Positions 56,836 through 64,000 of a stretch of 64,000 nucleotides of DNA are shown piece after piece. Location of the stretch: positions 186,001 to 250,000 of the forward strand of contig NZ_JAGEOK010000008.1 of NCBI RefSeq assembly GCF_017573545.1, given 5' to 3'. The position numbers and the translations under genes were made by a program. Origin of the DNA: Actinomadura nitritigenes (lineage in GTDB: Bacteria; Actinomycetota; Actinomycetes; Streptosporangiales; Streptosporangiaceae). Within the stretch, counting starts at the first letter, position 1; each line of letters opens with the position of its first letter. The notes beneath the pieces are model-generated. The model searched no databases. It was not told the origin of the DNA and saw nothing but the letters and a program-made list of their open reading frames with translations.

Positions 56836-57669
56836 TCACCGGGCGGCGAGGGTGGTGCGGGTGGTCTCCAGGAGGGCGCGGGAGGCGGCGGGGGTGAGGG
56901 CCTTCTCCTCGACGAGCTTCCACGTGTCCCACAGGTCGGCCTGGGCGGTGTCGATGCCGAGGGCGGAGTGGACGAGGGAGATCCGCTCGGTGACGCCCGG
57001 GAACTCCAGGACGTCGAAGGCGCCGTGGAGGCCCGCGTACGCGCCGGCGCCCGTGGGGACGACCCGGACGGTCGCGCGGGCGTCGGTGGCGAGGTCGAGC
57101 AGGTGCGTGACCTGGGCGTGCAGGACGTCGGCTCGGCCGCCGGGACTCTCCAGCATGTAGCCGTCGATGATCACGTCGAGGGTGCGGGGCTCGCCGAGGG
57201 GGCGGTGCTCCTGGCGGTTGCGGAGCAGGTCCCACTCCTCGTCCGGGTCCGCCTCGCGGACCCCGAAGACCAGGCGGGCGTACTCCTCGCACCAGACCAG
57301 CTCGGGCATGCGGGAGATGCCGAACGTGTGGATGTACGGGGACTCCGACTCGACGGTGTAGATGTCGCGGACGAGGGCCTTCAGGCGGCCGACGTGGCGC
57401 GCCAGCCAGGGCGGGCCCTCGGGCCGGGTCGCGAGGTCGACGAGGACCGCGCGGACCCGGTCCGGCGCGCCGTAGGCGTCGAGGATCGCGCCGACCTGCT
57501 CGGGGGTGACGTCGCCGAAGCCCGTCTCGACGCGGGCCAGCCAGTCGGCGTCGCGGCCGAGGAGCGCGGCGGCGTCGGGGTAGGACAGCTCGAGGAGCTC
57601 CCGGATCTTCCGCAGCTGCTGCCCGAGGCTGCGCGCGTTGATGTTCGGGGCTCGGTAATCCACCGGCAT
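56836..57669 (-). CDS. XRE-family regulator with DUF5753 domain
   Basis: This 277-residue protein has an N-terminal XRE helix-turn-helix (RSLGQQLRKIRELLELSYPD then AAALLGRDADWLARVETG) and a C-terminal DUF5753 domain. It is the type common in streptomycetes and usually paired with a DUF397 gene, but no DUF397 gene is adjacent here. The ATG at 57669 has a leaderless-type TACCCT box 6 bases upstream (minus strand, 57676-57681). Confidence 0.93.
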   Translation of the reverse strand: MPVDYRAPNINARSLGQQLRKIRELLELSYPDAAALLGRDADWLARVETGFGDVTPEQVGAILDAYGAPDRVRAVLVDLATRPEGPPWLARHVGRLKALVRDIYTVESESPYIHTFGISRMPELVWCEEYARLVFGVREADPDEEWDLLRNRQEHRPLGEPRTLDVIIDGYMLESPGGRADVLHAQVTHLLDLATDARATVRVVPTGAGAYAGLHGAFDVLEFPGVTERISLVHSALGIDTAQADLWDTWKLVEEKALTPAASRALLETTRTTLAAR

Positions 57670-57675
57670 GCCACC

Positions 57676-57681
57676 AGGGTA
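57676..57681 (-). promoter_or_regulatory. Leaderless-type -10 box (TACCCT)
   Basis: Read on the minus strand, TACCCT lies 6 bases before the ATG at 57669. Confidence 0.55.
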
Positions 57682-57976
57682 GGAGCATCGCGGTTCCGCT
57701 GCGCGGTTTTCCGGTCGCCGACCGTGACGGCCGCTGGTGGCGCGGGCGGTTGAATTTTCATTCTTCTGTGGCCCCTATTGGGTGGGCCGTCCATTACGGA
57801 GGATGGCATCACTTTCGGCTCCGCCGTAGTCGCGGTGTGTGCGGTGAAACGGGCAAAGGGGCATGAGAGGGCGCTCCGGGGGCGGGCGGGTGGAAACGCG
57901 TGGCGCGGGGCACGGGCCGGGCGAGAATGGTCTCCTGAGGGGTGGAAATTTGTCATCGGATGAACGGTCCGGTCCC

Positions 57977-58006
57977 TTGACGTCGGCGAGAGTGCTTGCC
58001 TACAGT
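57977..58006 (+). promoter_or_regulatory. Promoter of the enediyne-type PKS gene
   Basis: TTGACG (57977-57982) and TACAGT (58001-58006) are 18 bases apart and close to the vegetative consensus. They sit about 188 bases upstream of the PKS start in a 524-base gap (57670-58193) with no credible gene. GTAACTTAGGTT follows the -10 box. This implies a long untranslated leader. Confidence 0.6.
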
Positions 58007-58193
58007 CGAGTAACTTAGGTTGATCTTGGAGTGGAGCGGGCGTCGACGTCGTCGCTCGCGCGCTCTCGGGACGCCATTCGCGGCGGTCGCCGTATTTCCT
58101 TCACTCATGGGCCCGGCGGTCATTCCGGCATGCCCGTATTCCGGGTGGAGGGGAAACAAGAGCCGCTCGCCTCCCCGCTTCTGGAGGGTTTCC

Positions 58194-61100
58194 GTGAATT
58201 CTCGAATAGCGATCGTCGGCATGGCGTGCCGGTTCCCGGACGCCGCGGACCCCGGCGAGCTGTGGGACAACGTGCTGGCCGGGCGCCGGTCGTTCCGGCG
58301 CATCCCGTCCACGCGGATCAGGCTGGAGGACTACTACAGCGCCGACCGCGACTCGGCCGACCAGATCTACATCACCGAGGCCGCGCTGCTGCGCGACTGG
58401 GAGTTCGACCGGGTCCGGTTCAAGGTCGCCGGGTCGACGTTCCGCAACGCGGACCTGACGCACTGGCTGGCGCTCGAGACGGCGGCGGAGGCGCTGGCCG
58501 ACGCCGGGTTCCCGGAGGGGCGCGGCGCGCCGGGCGAGACCACCGGGGTGCTGGTCGGCAACTCGCTGACCGGCGAGGGCATCCGGGCCGCGCAGATGCG
58601 GCTGCGCTGGCCCTACGTGCGGCGGGTGGTCGCGGACGCGCTCAAGGACGACGTGGCGGGCGACCGGCTCGCGGCGCTGCTGGCGGAGCTGGAGCACTCC
58701 TACAAGGCGCCGTTCCCGGTGCCGGACGGCGACTCGCTGGCCGGCGGGCTGTCCAACACGATCGCCGGGCGGATCTGCAACCACTTCGACTTCAACGGCG
58801 GCGGCTACGTCGTGGACGGCGCGTGCGCGTCGTCGCTGCTGTCGGTGATCACGGCGTGCAACGCGCTGGTCTCCGGCGACATGGACCTCGCGGTCGCGGG
58901 CGGCGTGGACATCAGCGTGGACGCCACGGAGCTGATCGGGTTCTCGCGCGCGGGCGCGCTGGCCGTCGAGGAGATGCGCGTCTACGACCAGCGGTCGGCC
59001 GGGTTCTGGCCCGGCGAGGGCTGCGGGATGGTCGTGCTGATGCGCGAGGAGGACGCCGTCGCGCGCGGCCACCACGTGCACGGCTTCATCGACGGATGGG
59101 GCGTGTCGTCCGACGGCGCGGGCGGCATCACCCGGCCGGAGACCGACGGGCAGCGGCTCGCGCTGGACCGGGCGTACCGGCGCGCCGGGTTCGGCCCGGA
59201 CGAGGTCGGCTACTTCGAGGGCCACGGCACCGGGACGGCGGTCGGCGACGCGGCCGAGCTGGAGACGCTGATCGAGGCGCGCCGCGCGGCGGGCGCGAAC
59301 GGGATCCCCGCGGCGGTCGGCTCGATCAAGGCGAACATCGGGCACACCAAGGCCGCGGCGGGCATCGCCGGGCTGATCAAGGGCGTCAAGGCGGCCGGGA
59401 CGGGCGTGCTGCCGCCGACGACGGGGTGCGAGCGGCCGCACCCGCTGCTGGACGCGGGCGGCGACGCGCTGCGCGTCCTGCGCAAGGGCGAGGCGTGGCC
59501 GGAGGGCGTGCCGCTGCGGGCGGGCGTCAGCGCGATGGGCTTCGGCGGCATCAACACGCACGTGGTGGTCGAGGCGCCGCGCCCGTCCCGCCGCGCGCGC
59601 GTCGACAACCGGACCCGCTCGGTGATCAACTCGCCGCAGGACGCGGAGCTGTTCGCGCTGGACGCCGACTCGCCGGCGGCGCTGGCCGAGCGCGCGACCG
59701 CGCTGGCCGCGGTGGCGGAGGCGGCGGCGCGGTCCGAGCTGCCCGACCTCGCCGCGCACCTCGCCGGGCGGCTGGACCGGCGGCCGTGGCGGGCCGCGGT
59801 CGTCGCGAGCGCCCCGGCGAAGCTGGCGGCGGGCCTGCGCCGCGTCGCCGAACTCGCCGGAGAGGGGACCGCCCGGCACATCGACCCGGCGGCCGGCGTG
59901 TTCGTCGGCGGGCCCGGCGGGCTGCCGCGCATCGTGTTCCTGTTCCCCGGCCAGGGGTCGGGCACCCGCTCCGACGGCGGGGCGCTGCGCCGGCGCTTCG
60001 ACACGGTCGACGAGCTGTACGAGACGGCCGCGCTGCCGGCCGGCGCCGACCAGGTGGAGACGGCGGTGGCGCAGCCGCGCATCGCGACCGCGTCGGCGGC
60101 GGGGCTGCGGGTGCTGACCGGGCTCGGCGTGCAGGCGCAGGCGGCCGTCGGGCACAGCCTCGGCGAGATCACCGCGCTGCACTGGGCGGACGCCCTCGAC
60201 GAGGACGCGCTGCTGCGGATCGCGGCGGCGCGCGGCGCGACGATGAGCGAGCTGGCCGAGGACGGCGGTTCGATGGCGAGCGTGTCCGCCGACGCGGAGA
60301 CGGTCGCCGCGCTGCTGGCCGAGCAGGACGACGGCGTCGTCATCGCGGGCCGCAACGGGCCGAGGCAGACGGTGGTGTCCGGGCCGTCCGACGGGCTGCT
60401 GCGGGTGATCGGCCGCGCGACCCGGGCCGGGCTCCAGGCCGTCCGGCTGCCGGTGTCGCACGCGTTCCACTCGCCGCTGGTCGCGCCCGCCGCCGACGCG
60501 TTCGCCGGACGGCTCGGCGAGGAGCCCCTCGCCGGGCCGCGCCGCCAGGTGTTCTCGACCGTGACCGGCGCGCCGCTGCCCGCCGCGATGGCGCCGGACG
60601 AGCTGCGCGCGCTGCTGCGCGAGCAGATCACCGCGCCGGTGCTGTTCGCCGAGGCCCTCACGGCCGCCGTGAACGGAGCCGGAGGCGACTCGGGGGGTGC
60701 GGGGGGTCGTCCCCCCTCGAACGGCACGGACGGAGCCGGAGGCGACTCGGGGGGTGCGGGGGGTCGTCCCCCCTCGAACGGCACGGACGGAGCCGACCTG
60801 CTGATCGAGGTCGGGCCCGGGCAGGTCCTCACCCACCTGGCCCGCGAGATGACCGGCGTCCCGGCCGTCGCGACCCGCACCGACGAGGACTCGCTCGGCG
60901 GGCTGCTCGCCGCGCTCGGCGCCGCGTTCGCCGCGGGCGCGGGCGTCCGCGTCGCCGACCTGTTCGCCGACCGGCTGATCCGCCCGTTCGACCCGGACGC
61001 CGAACCGGCCTTCATCGCCAACTTCTGCGAGATCGTCCCGGAGGTGGACACGGCGCTGCTCGCCGACGCGTCCGCGCGGGCCGCCACGTCCGGCGGGAGC

Positions 61101-64000
61101 GCGCCGGGCGGCGACGTCCCGGGCGAGGTGGACACCGGTGACCCGCTGATGCTGATGCGCACGCTGGTGGCGCGCCGCGCCGAGTTCCCCCTCGAAGCCG
61201 TCCAGGCTGACAGCAAGTTCCTCGACGACCTGCACCTCAGCTCCATCGTGGTGTCGGAGCTGGTCGGGGAGGCCATGCGGACCCTCGACCTGGCGGAGAC
61301 CGCCGCCCCGACCGGTTACGCGACCGCGACGCTCGGCCAGGTCGCCGAGACGCTGCAGGAGCTGGTCGCGACCGGCGGCGCCGGAGCGGAGGACACCGAG
61401 GCCGCCGCCGCGAAGATCGTCCCGCCGGGCGTGGGCCCGTGGGTGCGGGCGTTCGCGGTGGACCGCCGCGCGACCGCCGTGCCCGGACGGGCCGCGCCGC
61501 GGACCCCGGGCGCCTGGCAGGTCGTCGGCGACCACCCGGCCGCCGGCGCGCTGCGCGAGGCGCTGGAGGCCGCCGAGCTGGGCGAGGGCGTCCTGGTGAT
61601 CGTCCCGCCGGGGGAGGAGCGGCTCGCGACGCTGCGCGCGGGCGCCGCCGCCGTCCTCTCCGGCAAGGACGTGACGCGCTGCGTGCTCGTCCAGGACGGC
61701 CCCGGCGCGGCCGGGTTCGCCAAGACCCTGCACCTGGAGGCGCCCTGGGTGGCGACGACCGTCGTGTCCGCCGACCTCGCCGACCCGGCGGCCCCGGCCC
61801 TGGTCGCGGCGGACGCCGCCGCCACGACCCGGTTCCGCGAGGTGATCCACGAGGGCGGCGTCCGCCGCGAGCCCGTCCTCGCGCCGGTCGCGCCGCACGG
61901 CACCGACCTGCCGCTCGGCCCGGACGACGTCCTGCTCGTCACGGGCGGCGGCAAGGGCATCTCCGCCGAGTGCGCCCTCGCCCTGGCCCGCGAGAGCGGC
62001 GCCAGGCTCGCCCTGGTCGGACGGTCCGACCCGGCCGGCGACGCGGAGCTGGCCGCCAACCTCGAACGCATGGCGGCCGCCGGCGTCACCGCCCGCTACC
62101 TGCGCGCCGACGTCACCGACGCCGCCCGGGTCGCCGAGATCGTCGCCGAGGCGGAGGCGGAGCTCGGGACGGTCACCGCCGTCCTGCACGGCGCGGGCGG
62201 TAACGTCCCGAAGCTCCTCGAAGAGCTGACCGACGACGACTACGCCCGCACGATCGACCCGAAGGTCGCCGGGCTGGAGGCCGTCCTCGCCGCCGTCGAC
62301 ACGGCGGCCCTGCGGCTCGTCGTCACGTTCGGCAGCATGACCGGACGCGCCGGGCTGCGCGGCGAGGCCCACTACGCCGCCGCCAACGAATGGCAGAGCG
62401 ACCTGGTCGAGCGGCTCGCCGCCGAGCTGCCGCACTGCCGGTTCCGCGCCGTCGAGTGGTCGCTGTGGTCGGGCGTCGGGATGGGCGAGCGGCTCGGCTC
62501 CGTCGAGAACCTGTCCCGCGCCGGCGTCACCACGATCACCCCGGACCAGGGCGTGGCGATGCTGCGGGCGCTGGTCGCCGACCCGGACGCGCCCGTCGTC
62601 GCCGTCGTCACCGGACGGTTCGGCGAGATGCCGACCGTGTCGTTCGGCGCGGACGAGCCGCCGCTGCTGCGGTTCCTGGAGCGGCCCCGGGTGAACTACC
62701 CCGGCATCGAGCTGGTCGCCGACTCCGAGGTCACCTGGGCGAGCGACCCGTACCTCGCCGAGCACGTGTTCGGCGGCGGCACCGAGGCCGTCCTGCCCGG
62801 CACCGTCGGCATGGAGATCATGGCGCAGGCCGCGGCGGCGCTCCTCGGCCTCGACATCGAGGCGGGCTCCGGGGCGGGCACCGCTCCGGTCCTGACCGAC
62901 GTCGAGTTCCTGCGGGCCATCGCGGTCGCGCAGGACGCTCCGGTCACCGTCCGGGTCGCGGCGCTGCGGGACGAGTCCGGCGCCGTCACGACCGTCGTCC
63001 GGTGCAGCACCACCAACTTCCAGGTGGACCACTTCCGGGCGGTCTGCGAGGCGCCGGCCGCGACGCCGAAGGGCACCGGGCTCGTCCGGCCGGAGAACGC
63101 CGCGCTGCCGCCCATGGCGATCGACCCGCAGACCGAGCTGTACGGGCCGATGCTGTTCCACGGCCCCCGGTTCCGGCTGATGGGCGACATCCGGCGCGCC
63201 GACGCCACGCACGTCACCGCCCGGCTGCTGCCCGACACCCGCGTCGGCTGGTTCGGCCGCTACCTGCCGCCGACGCTGCTGCTCGGCGACCCCGCCGCCC
63301 GCGACGCCTACATGCAGCCGCTGGCACTGTGCGCGCCGACCGTCCTGGCGATCCCGGCGGGCGTGCGGCGGCTCGTCCCCGGCCCGGGCACCGGCGCGGC
63401 GCCCGCGTTCGTCCACGCCCGCTACCGGGTGGACGAGGACTGCTGGGACATGGAGGTCACCGACGAGGACGGCGAGCTGATCGAGACCTGGGAGGGCTTC
63501 ACGACCCGGATGGTGGAGAAGTTCCCGCTCCCCGCCGGCTGGGTGCCCGCCCTCCTCGGCCCCTACGTCGAGCACGCCCTCGTCGCGTTCGGCCTGGCCG
63601 GGCGCGCGGCGATCGACACCGACCCGGACGGCGCGTCCCGGCGCGAGGCCGCCGGGCTGGCCGTCCGGCGGCTGCTCGGCGGGGACGTCGCGCTGCGGCA
63701 CCGCCCGGACGGCAAGCCGGAGGCGAGCACCGGCGAGACCGTCTCGCTCGCGCACTGCTCCGGCGTCACCCTCGCCACCAGCACCCCCGGCTGCGACCTG
63801 GAGACGGTCACCGCACGCGACCGCGGCGCCTGGGCCGGCCTGCTCGGCGCGGACGGCCTCGCGCTCGCCGAAGCCCTCACCGAGCGCGCCGACACCGCCG
63901 AGGACCTCGACACGGCCGCGACCCGCGTGTGGGCGGCGGGGGAGTCGGCGGTCAAGGCGGGACTGCCCGCCGGGACCCCGTTCACCCTGCACTCCACCCA
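58194..64000 (+). CDS. pksE: Enediyne-type iterative polyketide synthase, 3' end cut by the window
   Basis: The open frame from GTG 58194 (ribosome site GGAGGG) runs 1935 residues to the edge without a stop. Domain order is KS (Cys211 in DGACASSLL, His344 in GHGTGTA, His384 in NIGHTK), AT (Ser655 in GHSLGE), ACP (LSSI, 1015-1018), KR (TGGGKGI near 1250, Tyr1394), DH (His1524 in AEHVFGGG) and PPTase (GCDLE, 1866-1870, then WAAGESAVK). This KS-AT-ACP-KR-DH-PPTase order defines enediyne PksE, which makes a polyene from malonyl-CoA. A 38-residue duplicated Gly-rich insert (828-865) lies in the AT. Only a short C-terminal piece should be missing. Confidence 0.92.
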   Translation, partial: MNSRIAIVGMACRFPDAADPGELWDNVLAGRRSFRRIPSTRIRLEDYYSADRDSADQIYITEAALLRDWEFDRVRFKVAGSTFRNADLTHWLALETAAEALADAGFPEGRGAPGETTGVLVGNSLTGEGIRAAQMRLRWPYVRRVVADALKDDVAGDRLAALLAELEHSYKAPFPVPDGDSLAGGLSNTIAGRICNHFDFNGGGYVVDGACASSLLSVITACNALVSGDMDLAVAGGVDISVDATELIGFSRAGALAVEEMRVYDQRSAGFWPGEGCGMVVLMREEDAVARGHHVHGFIDGWGVSSDGAGGITRPETDGQRLALDRAYRRAGFGPDEVGYFEGHGTGTAVGDAAELETLIEARRAAGANGIPAAVGSIKANIGHTKAAAGIAGLIKGVKAAGTGVLPPTTGCERPHPLLDAGGDALRVLRKGEAWPEGVPLRAGVSAMGFGGINTHVVVEAPRPSRRARVDNRTRSVINSPQDAELFALDADSPAALAERATALAAVAEAAARSELPDLAAHLAGRLDRRPWRAAVVASAPAKLAAGLRRVAELAGEGTARHIDPAAGVFVGGPGGLPRIVFLFPGQGSGTRSDGGALRRRFDTVDELYETAALPAGADQVETAVAQPRIATASAAGLRVLTGLGVQAQAAVGHSLGEITALHWADALDEDALLRIAAARGATMSELAEDGGSMASVSADAETVAALLAEQDDGVVIAGRNGPRQTVVSGPSDGLLRVIGRATRAGLQAVRLPVSHAFHSPLVAPAADAFAGRLGEEPLAGPRRQVFSTVTGAPLPAAMAPDELRALLREQITAPVLFAEALTAAVNGAGGDSGGAGGRPPSNGTDGAGGDSGGAGGRPPSNGTDGADLLIEVGPGQVLTHLAREMTGVPAVATRTDEDSLGGLLAALGAAFAAGAGVRVADLFADRLIRPFDPDAEPAFIANFCEIVPEVDTALLADASARAATSGGSAPGGDVPGEVDTGDPLMLMRTLVARRAEFPLEAVQADSKFLDDLHLSSIVVSELVGEAMRTLDLAETAAPTGYATATLGQVAETLQELVATGGAGAEDTEAAAAKIVPPGVGPWVRAFAVDRRATAVPGRAAPRTPGAWQVVGDHPAAGALREALEAAELGEGVLVIVPPGEERLATLRAGAAAVLSGKDVTRCVLVQDGPGAAGFAKTLHLEAPWVATTVVSADLADPAAPALVAADAAATTRFREVIHEGGVRREPVLAPVAPHGTDLPLGPDDVLLVTGGGKGISAECALALARESGARLALVGRSDPAGDAELAANLERMAAAGVTARYLRADVTDAARVAEIVAEAEAELGTVTAVLHGAGGNVPKLLEELTDDDYARTIDPKVAGLEAVLAAVDTAALRLVVTFGSMTGRAGLRGEAHYAAANEWQSDLVERLAAELPHCRFRAVEWSLWSGVGMGERLGSVENLSRAGVTTITPDQGVAMLRALVADPDAPVVAVVTGRFGEMPTVSFGADEPPLLRFLERPRVNYPGIELVADSEVTWASDPYLAEHVFGGGTEAVLPGTVGMEIMAQAAAALLGLDIEAGSGAGTAPVLTDVEFLRAIAVAQDAPVTVRVAALRDESGAVTTVVRCSTTNFQVDHFRAVCEAPAATPKGTGLVRPENAALPPMAIDPQTELYGPMLFHGPRFRLMGDIRRADATHVTARLLPDTRVGWFGRYLPPTLLLGDPAARDAYMQPLALCAPTVLAIPAGVRRLVPGPGTGAAPAFVHARYRVDEDCWDMEVTDEDGELIETWEGFTTRMVEKFPLPAGWVPALLGPYVEHALVAFGLAGRAAIDTDPDGASRREAAGLAVRRLLGGDVALRHRPDGKPEASTGETVSLAHCSGVTLATSTPGCDLETVTARDRGAWAGLLGADGLALAEALTERADTAEDLDTAATRVWAAGESAVKAGLPAGTPFTLHST
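60675..60788 (+). repeat. 57-bp in-frame tandem duplication inside pksE
   Basis: Two identical 57-bp units (60675-60731 and 60732-60788) each encode 19 residues beginning GAGGDSGGAGGRPPSNG. The unit contains GGGGGG-TCGT-CCCCCC, which can form a hairpin and resembles the intergenic hairpin at 22694-22720. Confidence 0.9.

Noticed and set aside
57778-57963. A 61-codon plus-strand ORF upstream of the PKS
   Set aside because: It lacks a ribosome site and family match, and its codon use is unlike the neighbouring genes.
58101-63992. A 1963-codon open frame on the minus strand opposite the PKS gene
   Set aside because: It is a shadow caused by extreme third-position GC. It is Arg/Gly/Ala-rich with no domains, while the plus-strand frame has every PKS motif.

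Overview
The window is chromosomal DNA of very high GC content from an actinomycete. Coding strands carry G or C at almost every third position. GTG starts are common, and several genes appear to have no leader. Other actinomycete hallmarks are a complete yrbE-mce operon, a DUF5753-type XRE regulator, a SAV_915-type protein, a sigma factor paired with a CU044_5270-type protein, many TetR and MarR regulators, a wax ester synthase and an enediyne-type polyketide synthase. A Streptosporangiales or Thermomonosporaceae host (Actinomadura-like) is my inference; no taxonomic marker in the window proves it.

Layout. 1-7155: lipid or terpenoid-type oxidation genes (short-chain dehydrogenase, ferritin-like diiron protein, Baeyer-Villiger-type flavin monooxygenase, F420-type oxidoreductase, uronate dehydrogenase-like enzyme) interleaved with three tetR genes. 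Two of these regulators face clear palindromic operators. 7156-12008: a hypothetical gene, a mucin-like surface protein, TetR, a membrane-anchored transglycosylase and MarR. 12258-21736: an mce transporter operon (two YrbE permeases, six Mce proteins, one Mce-associated protein) with almost every junction overlapping, preceded by a 13-codon ORF. 21825-32338: MarR, an S4 ribosomal protein and a DUF2470 protein sharing an iron-box-like site, a PLP lyase, AAA ATPase, acyltransferase, uracil-DNA glycosylase and wax ester synthase. 32427-40685: a frameshifted MFS gene, dimethylargininase, two TetR genes, dihydrolipoyl dehydrogenase and an MFS symporter.

40821-46920 is the most remarkable locus. 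It encodes two Family 2B (EshA-like) encapsulin shell proteins flanking a two-domain class I terpene synthase, followed by a polyprenyl diphosphate synthase. All four genes lie on one strand with junctions of 0-14 bases. The simplest reading is a two-component protein nanocompartment that packages a terpene cyclase, with the prenyl synthase supplying substrate. The second cyclase domain has a DDxxxE motif instead of the DDYYP recalled for geosmin synthases, so the product is probably not simply geosmin.

46961-57669 holds signalling genes (Ser/Thr kinase, two-component system, two ECF sigma factors), small membrane proteins, a thioredoxin with a DsbD-like lipoprotein, and an XRE regulator. From 58194 to the edge runs an iterative type I PKS with the order KS-AT-ACP-KR-DH-PPTase, the enediyne PksE architecture. 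It is cut by the window end near its C terminus, so a biosynthetic cluster probably continues to the right.

Non-coding structure includes GC-rich hairpin terminators between convergent genes, dispersed intergenic repeats (one pair with compensatory changes in two hairpins), a 10 x 21-bp tandem repeat, and TANNNT boxes 6-7 bases upstream of at least nine start codons. No tRNA, rRNA, CRISPR array, transposase or integrase was seen.
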